64,000 nucleotides of DNA from Palsa-1150 sp964531095. GTDB taxonomy: Bacteria > Myxococcota_A > Polyangia > Polyangiales > Polyangiaceae. The stretch lies in NCBI GenBank assembly GCA_964531095.1, contig CAZHED010000006.1:119718-183717 (forward strand), read 5' to 3'. Below, piece after piece: positions 12,591-22,096 of this stretch. The stretch's first letter is position 1, and the number at the start of each line of letters is the position of its first letter. Made by a program: the position numbers and the translations under genes. A model generated the notes under the pieces. That model was given only the letters and a program-made list of their open reading frames with translations, made no database searches and was not told the DNA's origin.

Positions 12591-12670
12591 CGCCAGGGAC
12601 GCCAGGATTGCGTGAGCCCAATCCTCGAGGATCTTCCCTTGGCGATCCTGGCGCCCCTGGCGGTTTTCTC
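12591..12670 (+). repeat. Palindromic intergenic element, copy 1 of 3
   Basis: The left arm (from 12591) reads CGCCAGGGACGCCAGGAT and the right arm is its near-perfect reverse complement (TTGGCGATCCTGGCG, then CCCCTGGCGG), followed by TTTTCTCTC. Near-identical copies lie at 23103-23193 and 36291-36370 in the same orientation and with the same T-rich right end. It lies between rpoD and a lipoprotein gene. It could act as a terminator for the dnaG-rpoD transcript and belongs to a dispersed REP/MITE-like family. Confidence 0.75.
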
Positions 12671-12737
12671 TCGTCCGCCCTTTTTCGGCAGTCGGCCAGT
12701 GTGGACGGCCGAGCCTTCGCGCACGCGCATGACCGAC

Positions 12738-13385
<648 letters not shown>

Positions 13386-13744
13386 CGCATACGTCGTTTC
13401 TCTGACATCCGCGTCGGTATTGGCGCTGTGCTCGCAACGTCGCGCGCGCGACACCACACATTCACAACAACAAATGTGACCGTCGATGGGACGGCCATAT
13501 ACGCTTTCTGTGGGCCAATCAACCGGCGCAATTCGCTGCTGGTAGGCTGTCGTTGCGTCTGGCGCGCGGCCGTTGCTCCACGGCTCGTAGTTTGCTTTCA
13601 CGTATTGCGGGCTCGCTTCAGGAGCCCATCGAAGAGACAAACAGCGACCCAAACGTCCCGACGCGCCGAGTCGAAGGTGCGGGCAAGACGCGGGTCGAAC
13701 GGGAAGCGCGTGCCACATGGCGCGCGCGATGGGCGGGTAGTGTC
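13386..13744. other. Gene-free stretch upstream of SUMF1 gene
   Basis: About 360 bp are less G+C-rich than the surrounding genes (e.g. the CACAACAACAAATGTGACC stretch), suggesting a promoter and leader for the gene at 13745. The downstream frame stays open from 13553 but that part lacks protein-like character. No RNA gene or clear hairpin was recognised. Confidence 0.3.
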
Positions 13745-14749
13745 ATGCGTCGCAGTCGGGCGTTGGTCGGTTTCGGAGTTCTTCTCACGGTCTTGGCGGT
13801 TGGCACGGTCACCGCCCACTCGCACGCGGCGGGTCGTCGCGTGCAGTCGGATATCCGGCAGGTCGTCGTGCCCTTCGCGACGCGGGTCGCGCCGGGCTGG
13901 AGCTTCTCGCCGGCCGAGTCGAGATCGGGGGCCGAGCCGACCCCCGTCCTCGCCGGGCGCGCAGCGGCCGAGCTTCTTGGCAGCTTCGTCGCGCCCACTC
14001 CGTCGCCTGCCGCCCTGCCCAGCGACCAAGCCTGCCCGCCGGACATGGTCGCCGTCGACGGGGACTACTGTCCGCTCGTCGCGCAGAAGTGCCTCCGGTG
14101 GCTCGACGCAGAGACCAGGCTGCAATGCGCGGAGTTCGAACGAACACCGGCCGCCGGCAAATGCCCCATGCAAACGCAGCACAAGCGCTTTTGCGTCGAT
14201 CGCTACGAATGGCCGAACCAAGTGGGCGCCTTACCTCGCTACATGGCGAGCTGGAACGACGCGAAGGCCTCGTGCGAGAGCATGGGCAAGCGGCTGTGCT
14301 CCGATACGGAGTGGACGCTCGCTTGCGAGGGACCGGATCGCCAGCCCTACCCGTACGGCGACGGCTACGTCCGGAGCGACCGCGCCTGCAACATCGACAA
14401 GCCGTACATCTGGCCCCATCCGGAGAAGATCTTCGAACCGAAGACCCAGGGCGACGAGCTCGCGCGCCTCGACCAACGCGAGCCGAGCGGCTCACGGACC
14501 ACGTGCGTCAGCCCCTACGGCGTGCACGACATGGTCGGCAATGTCGACGAGTGGGTGGTCAACGAATCCCAACTCGGCAAACCCTACCGGAGCGGTCTGA
14601 AGGGGGGGTATTGGGGGCCGGTCCGCACCCGTTGCCGCCCGATGACCACGGCGCACGAAGAAAGCTTCCGCTACTACCAGATTGGCTTTCGGTGCTGCGG
14701 TGCAGCGCAGGACGTCGACGTCGGCGAAGAGCCCCTCGTGCAGCGATAA
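13745..14749 (+). CDS. Secreted SUMF1/formylglycine-generating-enzyme-like protein
   Basis: ATG 13745 gives a 334-aa protein with an N-terminal membrane or signal segment ('ALVGFGVLLTVLAVGTV'). A Cys-rich section follows ('CPPDMVAVDGDYCPLVAQKC'), then a formylglycine-generating-enzyme (C-type-lectin-like) fold: 'FCVDRYEWPNQVG', 'AKASCESMGKRLCSDTEW', 'YGVHDMVGNVDEW', 'GGYWGP', and terminal 'IGFRCC'. True FGE converts a sulfatase Cys to formylglycine. No sulfatase gene is nearby, and members of this myxobacterial group are often of unknown function. A paralogue lies at 62568-63632 with the same 'GFRCC' ending. Confidence 0.8.
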   Translation: MRRSRALVGFGVLLTVLAVGTVTAHSHAAGRRVQSDIRQVVVPFATRVAPGWSFSPAESRSGAEPTPVLAGRAAAELLGSFVAPTPSPAALPSDQACPPDMVAVDGDYCPLVAQKCLRWLDAETRLQCAEFERTPAAGKCPMQTQHKRFCVDRYEWPNQVGALPRYMASWNDAKASCESMGKRLCSDTEWTLACEGPDRQPYPYGDGYVRSDRACNIDKPYIWPHPEKIFEPKTQGDELARLDQREPSGSRTTCVSPYGVHDMVGNVDEWVVNESQLGKPYRSGLKGGYWGPVRTRCRPMTTAHEESFRYYQIGFRCCGAAQDVDVGEEPLVQR

Positions 14750-14798
14750 GGTATCTCTGGTGCGCGCGGGTCCCAAGACCTAGAGGCCCTGCGATTTT

Positions 14799-15254
14799 CT
14801 AGTTTTCCGGTCCGTCGCGGCCACCGTCGGGCTCGGGCGGCGGTGATTTCTTGTGCGCAGGGGCATCGCCGTACTCGCGACGCATTTTGGCGGCGAGCGC
14901 GTCCAGCAGCACCTGCTCGTGGTATTGCGGCATTTGCGGCAATTGAGCGAGAACGCTCACGGGTCCGTCCGCGTCCGGGCGGCGCACGAGCTCCATCGAT
15001 CCGGGCGTGGCCTTCGTGCTCTGCGGCGACCTGTACTCGAAGAGGATGTAACCGCTCGCGTCGTCCTTTTCGGTCACCTTCCACCCGTTGTCCACCCGCA
15101 CGAGGCGGAGCGCCGCGTTCCACGTCCGGTCGTAACCGTAGGGCGACTCGTACGTCGCCTTCGCCTGGGCGGCGAGCGCTGCGAACGCAAGCACGGTCAA
15201 CGCCGCAATCCCCGCGCTCGCGGCCGTCGCGGTCCTGGATGGCAGCCCGACCAT
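14799..15254 (-). CDS. Secreted hypothetical protein, 151 aa
   Basis: The N-terminus has a signal-peptide-like stretch ('AGIAALTVLAFAALAAQAKA'). The rest is a compact domain with 'YDRTWNAALRLVRVDNGWKV' and 'GYILFEYRSP', resembling small periplasmic or lipoprotein domains found beside envelope genes in Myxococcota; the C-terminal tail is Pro/Lys/Asp-rich. It is the last gene of a leftward run (18513 to 14799) and starts 38 bp after the stop of the flippase-like gene, so it is probably co-transcribed and may act in polysaccharide handling. I do not recognise an activity. Confidence 0.7.
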   Translation of the reverse strand: MVGLPSRTATAASAGIAALTVLAFAALAAQAKATYESPYGYDRTWNAALRLVRVDNGWKVTEKDDASGYILFEYRSPQSTKATPGSMELVRRPDADGPVSVLAQLPQMPQYHEQVLLDALAAKMRREYGDAPAHKKSPPPEPDGGRDGPEN

Positions 15255-15292
15255 GCCCCTCGCTTATCGAAGCACGGGCACCTGGGCCAAGT

Positions 15293-16483
15293 TCACAGCG
15301 CGTCGGCCGGCGACGCGACGATCCCTTCGGCCTCTTCGAGCGCCTGAAGGCCGCCGCGCAGGCCGCGCCCTTCGCCCTGGTCGTAAAGGCCCCAGACGGC
15401 GAAGACGAGCTGCAGGACCACCTGGAGCGCGTACAGCAGGAACACGAACGCCGCCCCTGGCCCGACCACGACGTGGGTCGGGTAGTACATCGTCATGCCG
15501 GCATAGAGCCCCGCCTGGAAGACACCCAGCAGCCCCGGCGGACCTGGGATGAGGATCGCGCAGCCGAGCATGCCCATGAGCCCACACGCCTCGCCGAATG
15601 TCGGGGACGAGCCATCGCCGTGCACCACACCGCAGGCCCACGCGAGACCCCACATGCCGAGGGCGTTGAACCCCCAGTACAGGGTCGTCTCGACGAAGAA
15701 GCCGAAGGCGTCTTTGCCACGCCCGAAAACATGCAGTCCATCCGCGGCCTTCTCGAACATGGTCGCAAGTTTGTTCGCAAGCTTGCTCGAGACCCTGCCG
15801 ACGACCATGAGGGTCGTTCGATGGGCCCATGATCGCGCAAAGTAAAACACCGCGATGGTCGCAAAGAGGACGCAGAAAAGGCCGAGCATCACGTAGCCGC
15901 TCATGCGTACGTGCGCGACGGTGACCGGAATTCCCACGACCGTGTCGGGCAATGGTTGCACCGTGGGGACGAACAAGAGCGCCAGCGCCAGGACGATGCT
16001 CAGGTACAGCCCGTCGATGACGCGCTCGGCGAACACCGAGCTCGTTGCGGCCGTCATCGTGATTTCTCGCGATCCCGCCCGCCGCTGGCCGGGCTTCGTC
16101 CGAATCAGGTAGGGGCGGACGATCTCGCCGATGCGAAACGGCAAGAGCAGGATCGCCGCGAATCCGATGCTCGACACGGCGAAGAGGCGCCGATTGGGGA
16201 CCTGGGCGATCGAGCGCAGGAGAAAGCGCCAGCGCACGCTCCGGAACCAGCCCGTCCCGAAGTAGAGCGGAACGTAGAGCGGGAGCAGCCACCAGTGCAC
16301 GTTCTTGAAGTCCCCGCCTTCCGGCACGAACTTCAGGCCCCCTTTGCGGATGGTGTAATAAAGAATCGCCGTGATGACGACGGAGGCCGCGAGAGGCACC
16401 GCGTGACGGCGCAAGAAGCCGCGAGGGCGGGCCGAGGGGGAAGCCGGAGACAAGGAAGAGCCGGGGTGGGGTCGCGAAGTCAC
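15293..16483 (-). CDS. Flippase-like membrane protein (UPF0104/LPG synthase TM family)
   Basis: The 396-aa integral membrane protein has about eight to nine hydrophobic segments. It shows the family signature around 'GTGWFRSVRWRFLL', 'LLLPFRIGEIVRPYLIR' and 'AERVIDGLYLSIVLALALL', typical of the transmembrane region of lysylphosphatidylglycerol synthase and related AglD-like proteins. These are linked to lipid or glycolipid transfer or flipping. A catalytic aminoacyl-PG domain is absent. It lies 33 bp after a nucleotide-sugar dehydrogenase and in the same direction as a CpsB-type phosphatase, so a role in polysaccharide or glycolipid export is likely. The Arg/Ser/Pro-rich N-terminal ~35 residues are probably cytosolic. 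Confidence 0.82.
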   Translation of the reverse strand: MTSRPHPGSSLSPASPSARPRGFLRRHAVPLAASVVITAILYYTIRKGGLKFVPEGGDFKNVHWWLLPLYVPLYFGTGWFRSVRWRFLLRSIAQVPNRRLFAVSSIGFAAILLLPFRIGEIVRPYLIRTKPGQRRAGSREITMTAATSSVFAERVIDGLYLSIVLALALLFVPTVQPLPDTVVGIPVTVAHVRMSGYVMLGLFCVLFATIAVFYFARSWAHRTTLMVVGRVSSKLANKLATMFEKAADGLHVFGRGKDAFGFFVETTLYWGFNALGMWGLAWACGVVHGDGSSPTFGEACGLMGMLGCAILIPGPPGLLGVFQAGLYAGMTMYYPTHVVVGPGAAFVFLLYALQVVLQLVFAVWGLYDQGEGRGLRGGLQALEEAEGIVASPADAL

Positions 16484-16516
16484 CGCCCGCGAGCGTATAG
16501 CACGCGAGGGAGCGTC

Positions 16517-17797
16517 CTAAAGGCTCCAGTATCGGATCCGTCGATCAACGCGGGCGGGGTCGAGGACGCTCTTGACGTCGACGACGATACCGCCATCCCG
16601 CACGGCCGCGAGGAGGCGCGGCTGTCCCAGGCTGAGGTACCATTTGTGGCTCACCGCGAGGATCAGCGCGTCGAGGCCGGCCAGCTCCTCGATGGGCACG
16701 AGCTTGGTGCCGTATTCCCGCAGAGCCTCGGCGGGGCTCGCGACCGGGTCGTGGACCATCGCGTCGATGCCGAACTGCCGGAGCTCGCGCAAGATGTCGG
16801 GCACCTTGCTGTTTCGGATGTCGCTGCAGTCCTCTTTGAACGACAAACCCAGCACCCCGACGCGCGCGTTCTTGACCGTGGTGTCCGCGTCGATGAGCAG
16901 CTTGACGACGCGGGCGGCGATGTACGCCCCCATGTTGTTGTTGATGCGCCGTCCCGCGAGGATCACCTCCGGCTGGTACCCAAGCTGCTGCGCCTTCATC
17001 GTCAGGTAGTACGGGTCGACGCCGATGCAGTGACCACCGACCAGCCCTGGCTTGAACCGGAGGAAGTTCCACTTCGTCCCGGCGGCGGCGAGCACGTCGC
17101 TCGTGCGGATACCCATCCGGTCGAAGATGATCGCGAGCTCGTTCATGAGCGCGATGTTGAGGTCGCGCTGCGTGTTCTCGATGACCTTCGCGGCTTCGGC
17201 GACCTTGATGCTCGGCGCGCGGTGCACGCCCGCGTCGACGATCGCGCTGTACGCCGCGGCCACGCGTTCGAGCGACTCGGCGTCCTCGCCGCTCACGACT
17301 TTCGTGATCTTCTCGAGCGAGTGCTCCTTGTCGCCGGGGTTGATGCGCTCGGGGGAATAGCCGAGCTTGAAGTCGACTCCACGCCGCAGCCCGCTGACCT
17401 TCTCGAGAATCGGCCCGCACACGTCTTCGGTGACGCCCGGGTAGACGGTCGACTCGTACACGACGATCGCTCCGGGGGAGAGCACGCGCCCGACGGTTTC
17501 GCTCGCCCGCTCGACGGGGGTGAGGTCGGGCACGTTGTTGCCGTCGACGGGCGTGGGCACGGCGACGACGAAGAACGTGCAGCCCTTCAGATCGGCCGGA
17601 TCGCTGGTCATCTTGAGGCTGGTCGCCCGGAGCACGTCCTCGGGCTGCTCGTGGTTGCGATCGAACCCGCGCTTCAGCTCGTCGACCTTCTCGCGGTGCA
17701 GGTCGAACCCAACCGCGCCGGGAAACTTGCGCGCAAACGCGAGGGCGACCGGGAGTCCGACGTAACCGAGGCCGATGATTCCGATTCGTTCGCTCAT
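16517..17797 (-). CDS. Nucleotide sugar dehydrogenase (UDP-HexNAc/UDP-Glc type)
   Basis: This NAD-dependent enzyme oxidises a UDP-sugar at C6 to the uronic acid for polysaccharide synthesis. The 426-aa protein has the N-terminal Rossmann motif 'GIIGLGYVGLPVALAFARKF', the central helical domain, the catalytic-Cys motif 'GGHCIGVDPYYLTMKA', and the C-terminal UDP-binding domain with 'VGVLGLSFKEDCSDIRNSK'. Overall it resembles the WbpA/TviB-type subfamily (UDP-GlcNAc or UDP-GalNAc 6-dehydrogenase) more than UDP-glucose dehydrogenase, though substrate cannot be fixed by eye. Its ATG overlaps the stop of the CpsB-like gene by 4 bp (ATGA), indicating coupled expression. Confidence 0.9.
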   Translation of the reverse strand: MSERIGIIGLGYVGLPVALAFARKFPGAVGFDLHREKVDELKRGFDRNHEQPEDVLRATSLKMTSDPADLKGCTFFVVAVPTPVDGNNVPDLTPVERASETVGRVLSPGAIVVYESTVYPGVTEDVCGPILEKVSGLRRGVDFKLGYSPERINPGDKEHSLEKITKVVSGEDAESLERVAAAYSAIVDAGVHRAPSIKVAEAAKVIENTQRDLNIALMNELAIIFDRMGIRTSDVLAAAGTKWNFLRFKPGLVGGHCIGVDPYYLTMKAQQLGYQPEVILAGRRINNNMGAYIAARVVKLLIDADTTVKNARVGVLGLSFKEDCSDIRNSKVPDILRELRQFGIDAMVHDPVASPAEALREYGTKLVPIEELAGLDALILAVSHKWYLSLGQPRLLAAVRDGGIVVDVKSVLDPARVDRRIRYWSL

Positions 17798-18513
17798 GAT
17801 GCACCCGCGATGGTTCGAGGTCCGTCGGCGAGCAGACGCTTGGCCTGCCCTTCGCCGACGAGCGCGACCAGCCGATCGATCGCTTCCGCCACGTCGTCGA
17901 CGTCATGCGGCCGGTGCGCGTCGGAGCACGCGGCGTCGTAGGCGTCTTCCTCCAGAAGCTTTTCGGCCGCGCGCTGGGGCGCCCGCCCGTACTTGCCCAC
18001 CAGGGCGCAAACGTCGAGGAGGAGCATCGCGCCGGCGTCCAGCAGCGGGTCAAGACACGCGTCGTCGCTCCAGACCGGCTGGTAGCGTTCCGGGTGGGCG
18101 ATGACCGGGACGAGCCCGGCGCGGCGAAGGTCGAACATCCTGTGCTGCGCGCGTAGCGGAAATGCCGTCGCGCCGAACTCGACGAGCACGCTCTTGCCTC
18201 CGGGGTAGGGGAGCACCTCGCCGCGCATCAGGCGACCGAAGACGATGTCGTCGAAGAAGTGCTCGCTGGCGAGATGCACGGTAGGAAGGCGCGTCGAGGC
18301 TGCCGAGAGGGTCTGTTGCATGGCGACGAAGGCACGTTCGAGGCCCGCCTTGTCGTTGTCGAAGAGGCCGGGGCGCATGTGGGGCGTCGCGATGACTTCG
18401 TCGAAGCCGATCTCGTGCAGCCTCTTGAGCATCGAGAGGCCCTCTTCGGGCGTGCGTGCGCCGTCGTCGATCGCCGCGACCCAATGGCAGTGGAGATCGA
18501 CGAACCCGCGCAT
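17794..18513 (-). CDS. CpsB/CapC-type PHP-domain tyrosine phosphatase
   Basis: ATG 18513 gives 239 aa beginning 'MRGFVDLHCHW'; an upstream start at 18567 would add 18 unconserved residues. PHP-family metal ligands are visible: 'DLHCHWVAAIDDGA', 'IATPHMRPG', the E and H of 'SEHFF', 'VIAHPERY' and 'CSDAHRPHD'. In capsule systems this family dephosphorylates the tyrosine kinase controlling polysaccharide export, using a metal-dependent mechanism. No partner kinase lies in the window. It heads a leftward run with the nucleotide-sugar dehydrogenase and flippase-like gene, so a role in regulating exopolysaccharide assembly is likely. Confidence 0.85.
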   Translation of the reverse strand: MRGFVDLHCHWVAAIDDGARTPEEGLSMLKRLHEIGFDEVIATPHMRPGLFDNDKAGLERAFVAMQQTLSAASTRLPTVHLASEHFFDDIVFGRLMRGEVLPYPGGKSVLVEFGATAFPLRAQHRMFDLRRAGLVPVIAHPERYQPVWSDDACLDPLLDAGAMLLLDVCALVGKYGRAPQRAAEKLLEEDAYDAACSDAHRPHDVDDVAEAIDRLVALVGEGQAKRLLADGPRTIAGAS

Positions 18514-18669
18514 GGATGCGTAACGGCTTTCGTAGCATGCGCGCGGGCGGGCCTCACCCACGTTCACTCACCAGCGAACGCTCGTTGCTCGGATGGCGTC
18601 GAGACCCCACGCCCCCTGCAGGGACCGAACGTACGCGGTCCCGATCGCTGCTATGAAGTCGGCTGGTCG

Positions 18670-19158
18670 ATGCCGAAGCGTCGAAGCGGTCGCATCATCC
18701 TCGCGGCGGTCTTCGTGATCGCGAGCGTCGCTCTGCTCGCCTCCGCCACCGGCAAGCTGCCGCTCCTGACTCGCGCGTGGGGACCTCTCCCATCCTCCGT
18801 CTCGGACTTGGCGGACTGGGCGTCGTCCGCTCTGGCGACATCGCCCTCGCCGCCGACCGACGCGAGCGTCCGTACTCCAAGCGCCGACGCGCGCGCCCCC
18901 GTGCATCGCCAAACGGCCCCCCTTTCGAGCGCGCAGCTCGGAGCCCCCCTGGTTCACGGCACGTTCGTCGGAGCCTGCGGCGCCCCCGACGCCATGAAGG
19001 TCACGGTCGACATTGCCGTGAAGATGGGACGTGCGGCCAGTGTCGCCGTGACGACCCAGCCGCCCAACCCCGCGGTTGCGTCATGCGTCGAGCGGGCCGT
19101 TCGCGACTTGCAATGGGACGTCAGCCCCAAGTCCGATCACGTCACGGTCACGTACTGA
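18670..19158 (+). CDS. Membrane-anchored protein with AgmX/TonB-like C-terminal domain
   Basis: The 162-aa protein from ATG 18670 has a basic start and one membrane segment ('IILAAVFVIASVALLASA'), a Ser/Pro/Ala-rich linker, then a small domain ending 'VTVDIAVKMGRAASVAVTTQ ... ASCVERAVRDLQW'. The pattern of a short beta-stretch followed by a conserved Cys and 'xxxAVRxLxW' resembles the C-terminal domain of AgmX/PglI-like myxobacterial proteins, tied to TonB-like or gliding machinery. This assignment is tentative. It is divergent from the CpsB gene; the 156-bp gap between them holds the promoters. Confidence 0.6.
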   Translation: MPKRRSGRIILAAVFVIASVALLASATGKLPLLTRAWGPLPSSVSDLADWASSALATSPSPPTDASVRTPSADARAPVHRQTAPLSSAQLGAPLVHGTFVGACGAPDAMKVTVDIAVKMGRAASVAVTTQPPNPAVASCVERAVRDLQWDVSPKSDHVTVTY

Positions 19159-19186
19159 TCGAGGGACAGGCTCCGAATCGAGTCGT

Positions 19187-19293
19187 GGGGGGGGGGGGGG
19201 CGGCCCCCGCCCCCCGCGCCGGGGGGGGGGGCGCCGGCCCCCCCCCCCCGCGCGCCCGGGGGCTGCGGGGGGGCGGAGCCGAGNNNNNNNNNN
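19187..19293. other. Assembly gap (10 N) with low-quality G/C homopolymer flank
   Basis: Runs of 10-12 G and C (19187-19283) lead directly into 10 N (19284-19293). Such sequence at a contig end is typical of failed reads. It should not be treated as a G-quadruplex, and the true distance between the flanking genes is unknown. Confidence 0.85.
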
Positions 19294-19420
19294 TTCATTG
19301 TGTATGTACGCCAAATGCCCTATCTGCCCCCGTTCAGGAAGTTCTCGGGGCACGGGCTCCTACCGGTGTCGTGCCGGCGGACGAACCTCCCCCGCCCACG
19401 ACGGCCTTCGATGGGCCAGC

Positions 19421-21985
19421 CTACGCCCAGCGAATGAGCGACGTTTCGTACGGGTGGCTCATCGCATCGTTGTACGGCACGACGCGAGCGGCGAACGCGT
19501 GGGCGCCGCTTTGTTGGGTCGGGATCTCCCCGGTGAATTGCCACGCACCGTCGCCGACCCGCTCGAGCGGCCGCATTCGCACGATGCTCCCGCGCTCGAT
19601 CTCGTGGCCGCCGTTGGTCGGCCCGTGGTACAGCTCCACCGCCACGTCGTCGGGCGCGAGCGCGCCGAGCTGCACCGTCGCCGATACGCGAACCGGCTCT
19701 CCCACGGCCAATTCGTCCGCCGACTCGACGCGGACCTCCTTCACCGCGACCGATTGCCACGCGGCTCTCACGCGATCCTTCCACGCGGTCAGCGCCTTGG
19801 CCGCCGCGAGCTCGCCTTCCGCCAGCTTGTGGGTGAGCTGGATCGCCGGTACGTAGAACCGCGACGAGTACTCGCGAACCATGCGCGCGGTGTTGAACCG
19901 GGGAACGAGCTTGGCGATCGCGTTCTTCATTCGGTGAATCCAGCCGCGCGGCAGCCGCCCCATCCCGTCGCGGGCATAGAACAGCGGCACCACTTCGTGC
20001 TCGAGCACGTCGTAGAGCAGCTCGGCCTCGCGCGCGTCGCCGCTCGCGTCCGGGTACTCCTCGCCGCGCCCGATGGCCCACCCGATCTCCCAGCCGTGAT
20101 CGTTCCACGCCTCGGCGAACCAGCCGTCGAGCACGCTCACGTTGAGAGCCCCGTGCGCCGCCGCCTTCATGCCGCTCGTTCCGCTCGCCTCGTGCGGCCT
20201 GCGCGGCGTATTGAGCCACACGTCGACGCCGCTCACCAGGGCGCGGGCGATGCGCATGTCGTAATCCTCGAGGAAAACGACGCGCCCGCGCAGACCGATG
20301 TCGCGGCTGGCGTGGATGATCGAGCGGATCAGCTCCTTGCCGCCCTTGTCCTGGGGATGCGCTTTTCCCGCGAAGACGAGCTGTACCGGCCGCTCGGGAT
20401 CGGCCAGGAGCTTCTTGACCCGCGCGAGGTCCGTGAAGAGAAGCGTCGCTCGCTTGTACGTGGCGAATCGGCGCGCGAAGCCGATCGTGAGCGACTGGGG
20501 GTCGAGCACTTCGTCGCACAGCGTGAGCTCCTCGAGCCCTGCGCCGCGCCGCTCTGCGCCGCGCCGGAGCCAACGCCGAGCGTGCTGCACGAGGCGATGG
20601 CGGCGGTGCTCGTGCACGTGCCAGAGCTCCGCGTCCGGAATCTCGTGCGCGCGCTCCCAGAGCTCCGGATCGTCGCAATGCTCGGTCCAGCGCGGGCCGA
20701 GGTAGCGCGTGAAGAGCGCGCCCATTTCCGAGGCCACCCAAGAGGCCATGTGCACGCCGTTGGTGACGTAGTCGATCGGGATTTCGTGCGTAGGCAGGTC
20801 GGGCCACAGGCCGCTCCACATCGAGCGCGATACCTGGCCGTGAAGCTCGCTGACGCCGTTGTAGTGATCGGCGACGCGCATCGCGAGCACCGGCATCGAG
20901 AACGGCGCGCTGTGTTCTTGCGGATTGACCCGTCCGAGCCCGAGAAGCTCGTTTTCGTTGATGTCGAGCGCGGCTCGGTAGGGCTCGAGGTATCGGCGCA
21001 CGAGCCCCGCATCGAACGTGTCGTTGCCGGCGGGGACGGGAGTGTGCGTCGTGAAGATGCTGCCAGCGCTGTTGGCCTCGCTCGCCACCGCGAACGAGAC
21101 GCCGCGGTCGCGCATCGTCCGGCGAATCCGTTCGATCGTCAGAAACGCGGAGTGCCCCTCGTTCATGTGGCACACCGTCGGCGACAGCCCCATCGCCTCG
21201 AGGGCGTGGATCCCGCCGATGCCCAGCATGATCTCTTGGCGGACCCGGAATTCTTGGTCGCCGCCGTAGAGTGGCCCCGTGATGGACCGGTCGGCCGGCG
21301 TGTTCTCGTCGACGTTCGAGTCGAGCAAGAGAAGCGGCACGCGCCCGACCTGAACGCGCCACAGCTGCGCGAGCACCACGCCGTGCGGGTACTGAACGCG
21401 GATGACCAGGCGTTTGCCCGTCCCGTCGGGAACGGGCAGGACCGGCAAGCGGTGCCAGTCGTTGATCGGGTAGCTCTCCCCTTGCCAGCCGTCGGTGTTG
21501 AGCACCTGGCGGAAGTAGCCCTCGGCGTACGCGAGGCCGACGCCGACCAGCGGCAATCCGAGGTCGCTGGCGGTCTTCAGGTGATCGCCCGCGAGCACGC
21601 CGAGGCCCCCGGAGTAGATGGGCAGACACTCGTGAAGGCCGTACTCCATCGAGAAGTAGGCGATGCGCGCGCCGCCCGCGTCGGGGAAGGTCTTGCTGAA
21701 CCAGCCCTCGCGCTGCATGTAGCGCTGGAGCGTCTGCCAGGCCGCCTCGAGGTGACTGGTGAATGCGTCGTCCCCGGCGAGCTCGTCGAGGCGCGCTTGC
21801 TCCACGAGCGCGAGGAGCTCGATCGGGTTGCCGTGCACCGTATCCCAGAGATCGGGATCGATTCGAACGAAGAGCTCGTGCGCGACCGGAGCCCACGCCC
21901 ACCAAAGGTTGTAAGCGATTTCGCGGAGGCGCTCGAGTCCGGGGGGAAGGCGCGGGACGACGGTGAAGCGCCGTAGAATGGGCAT
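19421..21985 (-). CDS. glgP: Alpha-glucan (glycogen) phosphorylase
   Basis: This cytosolic PLP enzyme releases glucose-1-phosphate from alpha-1,4-glucan. ATG 21985 gives 854 aa beginning with the DUF3417 domain ('ERLREIAYNLWWAWAPVAHE') seen in the short bacterial/archaeal GT35 branch. The core shows 'AYFSMEYGLHECLPIYSGGL', 'VCHMNEGHSAFL', 'FTTHTPVPAGNDTF', 'TNGVHMASW', 'ARRFATYKRA', and the PLP-lysine region 'EASGTSGMKAAAHGALN'. A C-terminal ~100-residue extension looks like a beta-rich glucan-binding-like domain. It is divergent from the Nudix gene with 111 bp between. An in-frame upstream start at 22093 would overlap the promoter region. Confidence 0.95.
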   Translation of the reverse strand: MPILRRFTVVPRLPPGLERLREIAYNLWWAWAPVAHELFVRIDPDLWDTVHGNPIELLALVEQARLDELAGDDAFTSHLEAAWQTLQRYMQREGWFSKTFPDAGGARIAYFSMEYGLHECLPIYSGGLGVLAGDHLKTASDLGLPLVGVGLAYAEGYFRQVLNTDGWQGESYPINDWHRLPVLPVPDGTGKRLVIRVQYPHGVVLAQLWRVQVGRVPLLLLDSNVDENTPADRSITGPLYGGDQEFRVRQEIMLGIGGIHALEAMGLSPTVCHMNEGHSAFLTIERIRRTMRDRGVSFAVASEANSAGSIFTTHTPVPAGNDTFDAGLVRRYLEPYRAALDINENELLGLGRVNPQEHSAPFSMPVLAMRVADHYNGVSELHGQVSRSMWSGLWPDLPTHEIPIDYVTNGVHMASWVASEMGALFTRYLGPRWTEHCDDPELWERAHEIPDAELWHVHEHRRHRLVQHARRWLRRGAERRGAGLEELTLCDEVLDPQSLTIGFARRFATYKRATLLFTDLARVKKLLADPERPVQLVFAGKAHPQDKGGKELIRSIIHASRDIGLRGRVVFLEDYDMRIARALVSGVDVWLNTPRRPHEASGTSGMKAAAHGALNVSVLDGWFAEAWNDHGWEIGWAIGRGEEYPDASGDAREAELLYDVLEHEVVPLFYARDGMGRLPRGWIHRMKNAIAKLVPRFNTARMVREYSSRFYVPAIQLTHKLAEGELAAAKALTAWKDRVRAAWQSVAVKEVRVESADELAVGEPVRVSATVQLGALAPDDVAVELYHGPTNGGHEIERGSIVRMRPLERVGDGAWQFTGEIPTQQSGAHAFAARVVPYNDAMSHPYETSLIRWA

Positions 21986-22096
21986 GCGGAAGTCTCGGGT
22001 GATCGACGCGTGAGGAGGGTGAGGGGGAACGCGCGATGGTGCGCGCCACCGTGTGCGTCCGACATGCGGTCGGAAGCCTGGTATAGCCTGCACCTC

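Noticed and set aside
13745..14749. True sulfatase-activating enzyme
   Set aside because: The FGE-like fold is clear but no sulfatase is near and the protein is membrane-anchored or secreted, so activation of sulfatases is not supported.
15911..17941. 676-aa open frame on the + strand
   Set aside because: It is antisense to the nucleotide-sugar dehydrogenase and flippase-like genes.
19187..19283. G-quadruplex or regulatory G-tract
   Set aside because: The poly-G/poly-C runs abut an N gap and look like low-quality contig-end sequence.
19076..21976. 966-aa open frame on the + strand over glgP, and a 909-aa minus frame in another phase
   Set aside because: Both are shadows of the alpha-glucan phosphorylase gene; they show no domains and cross the N gap.
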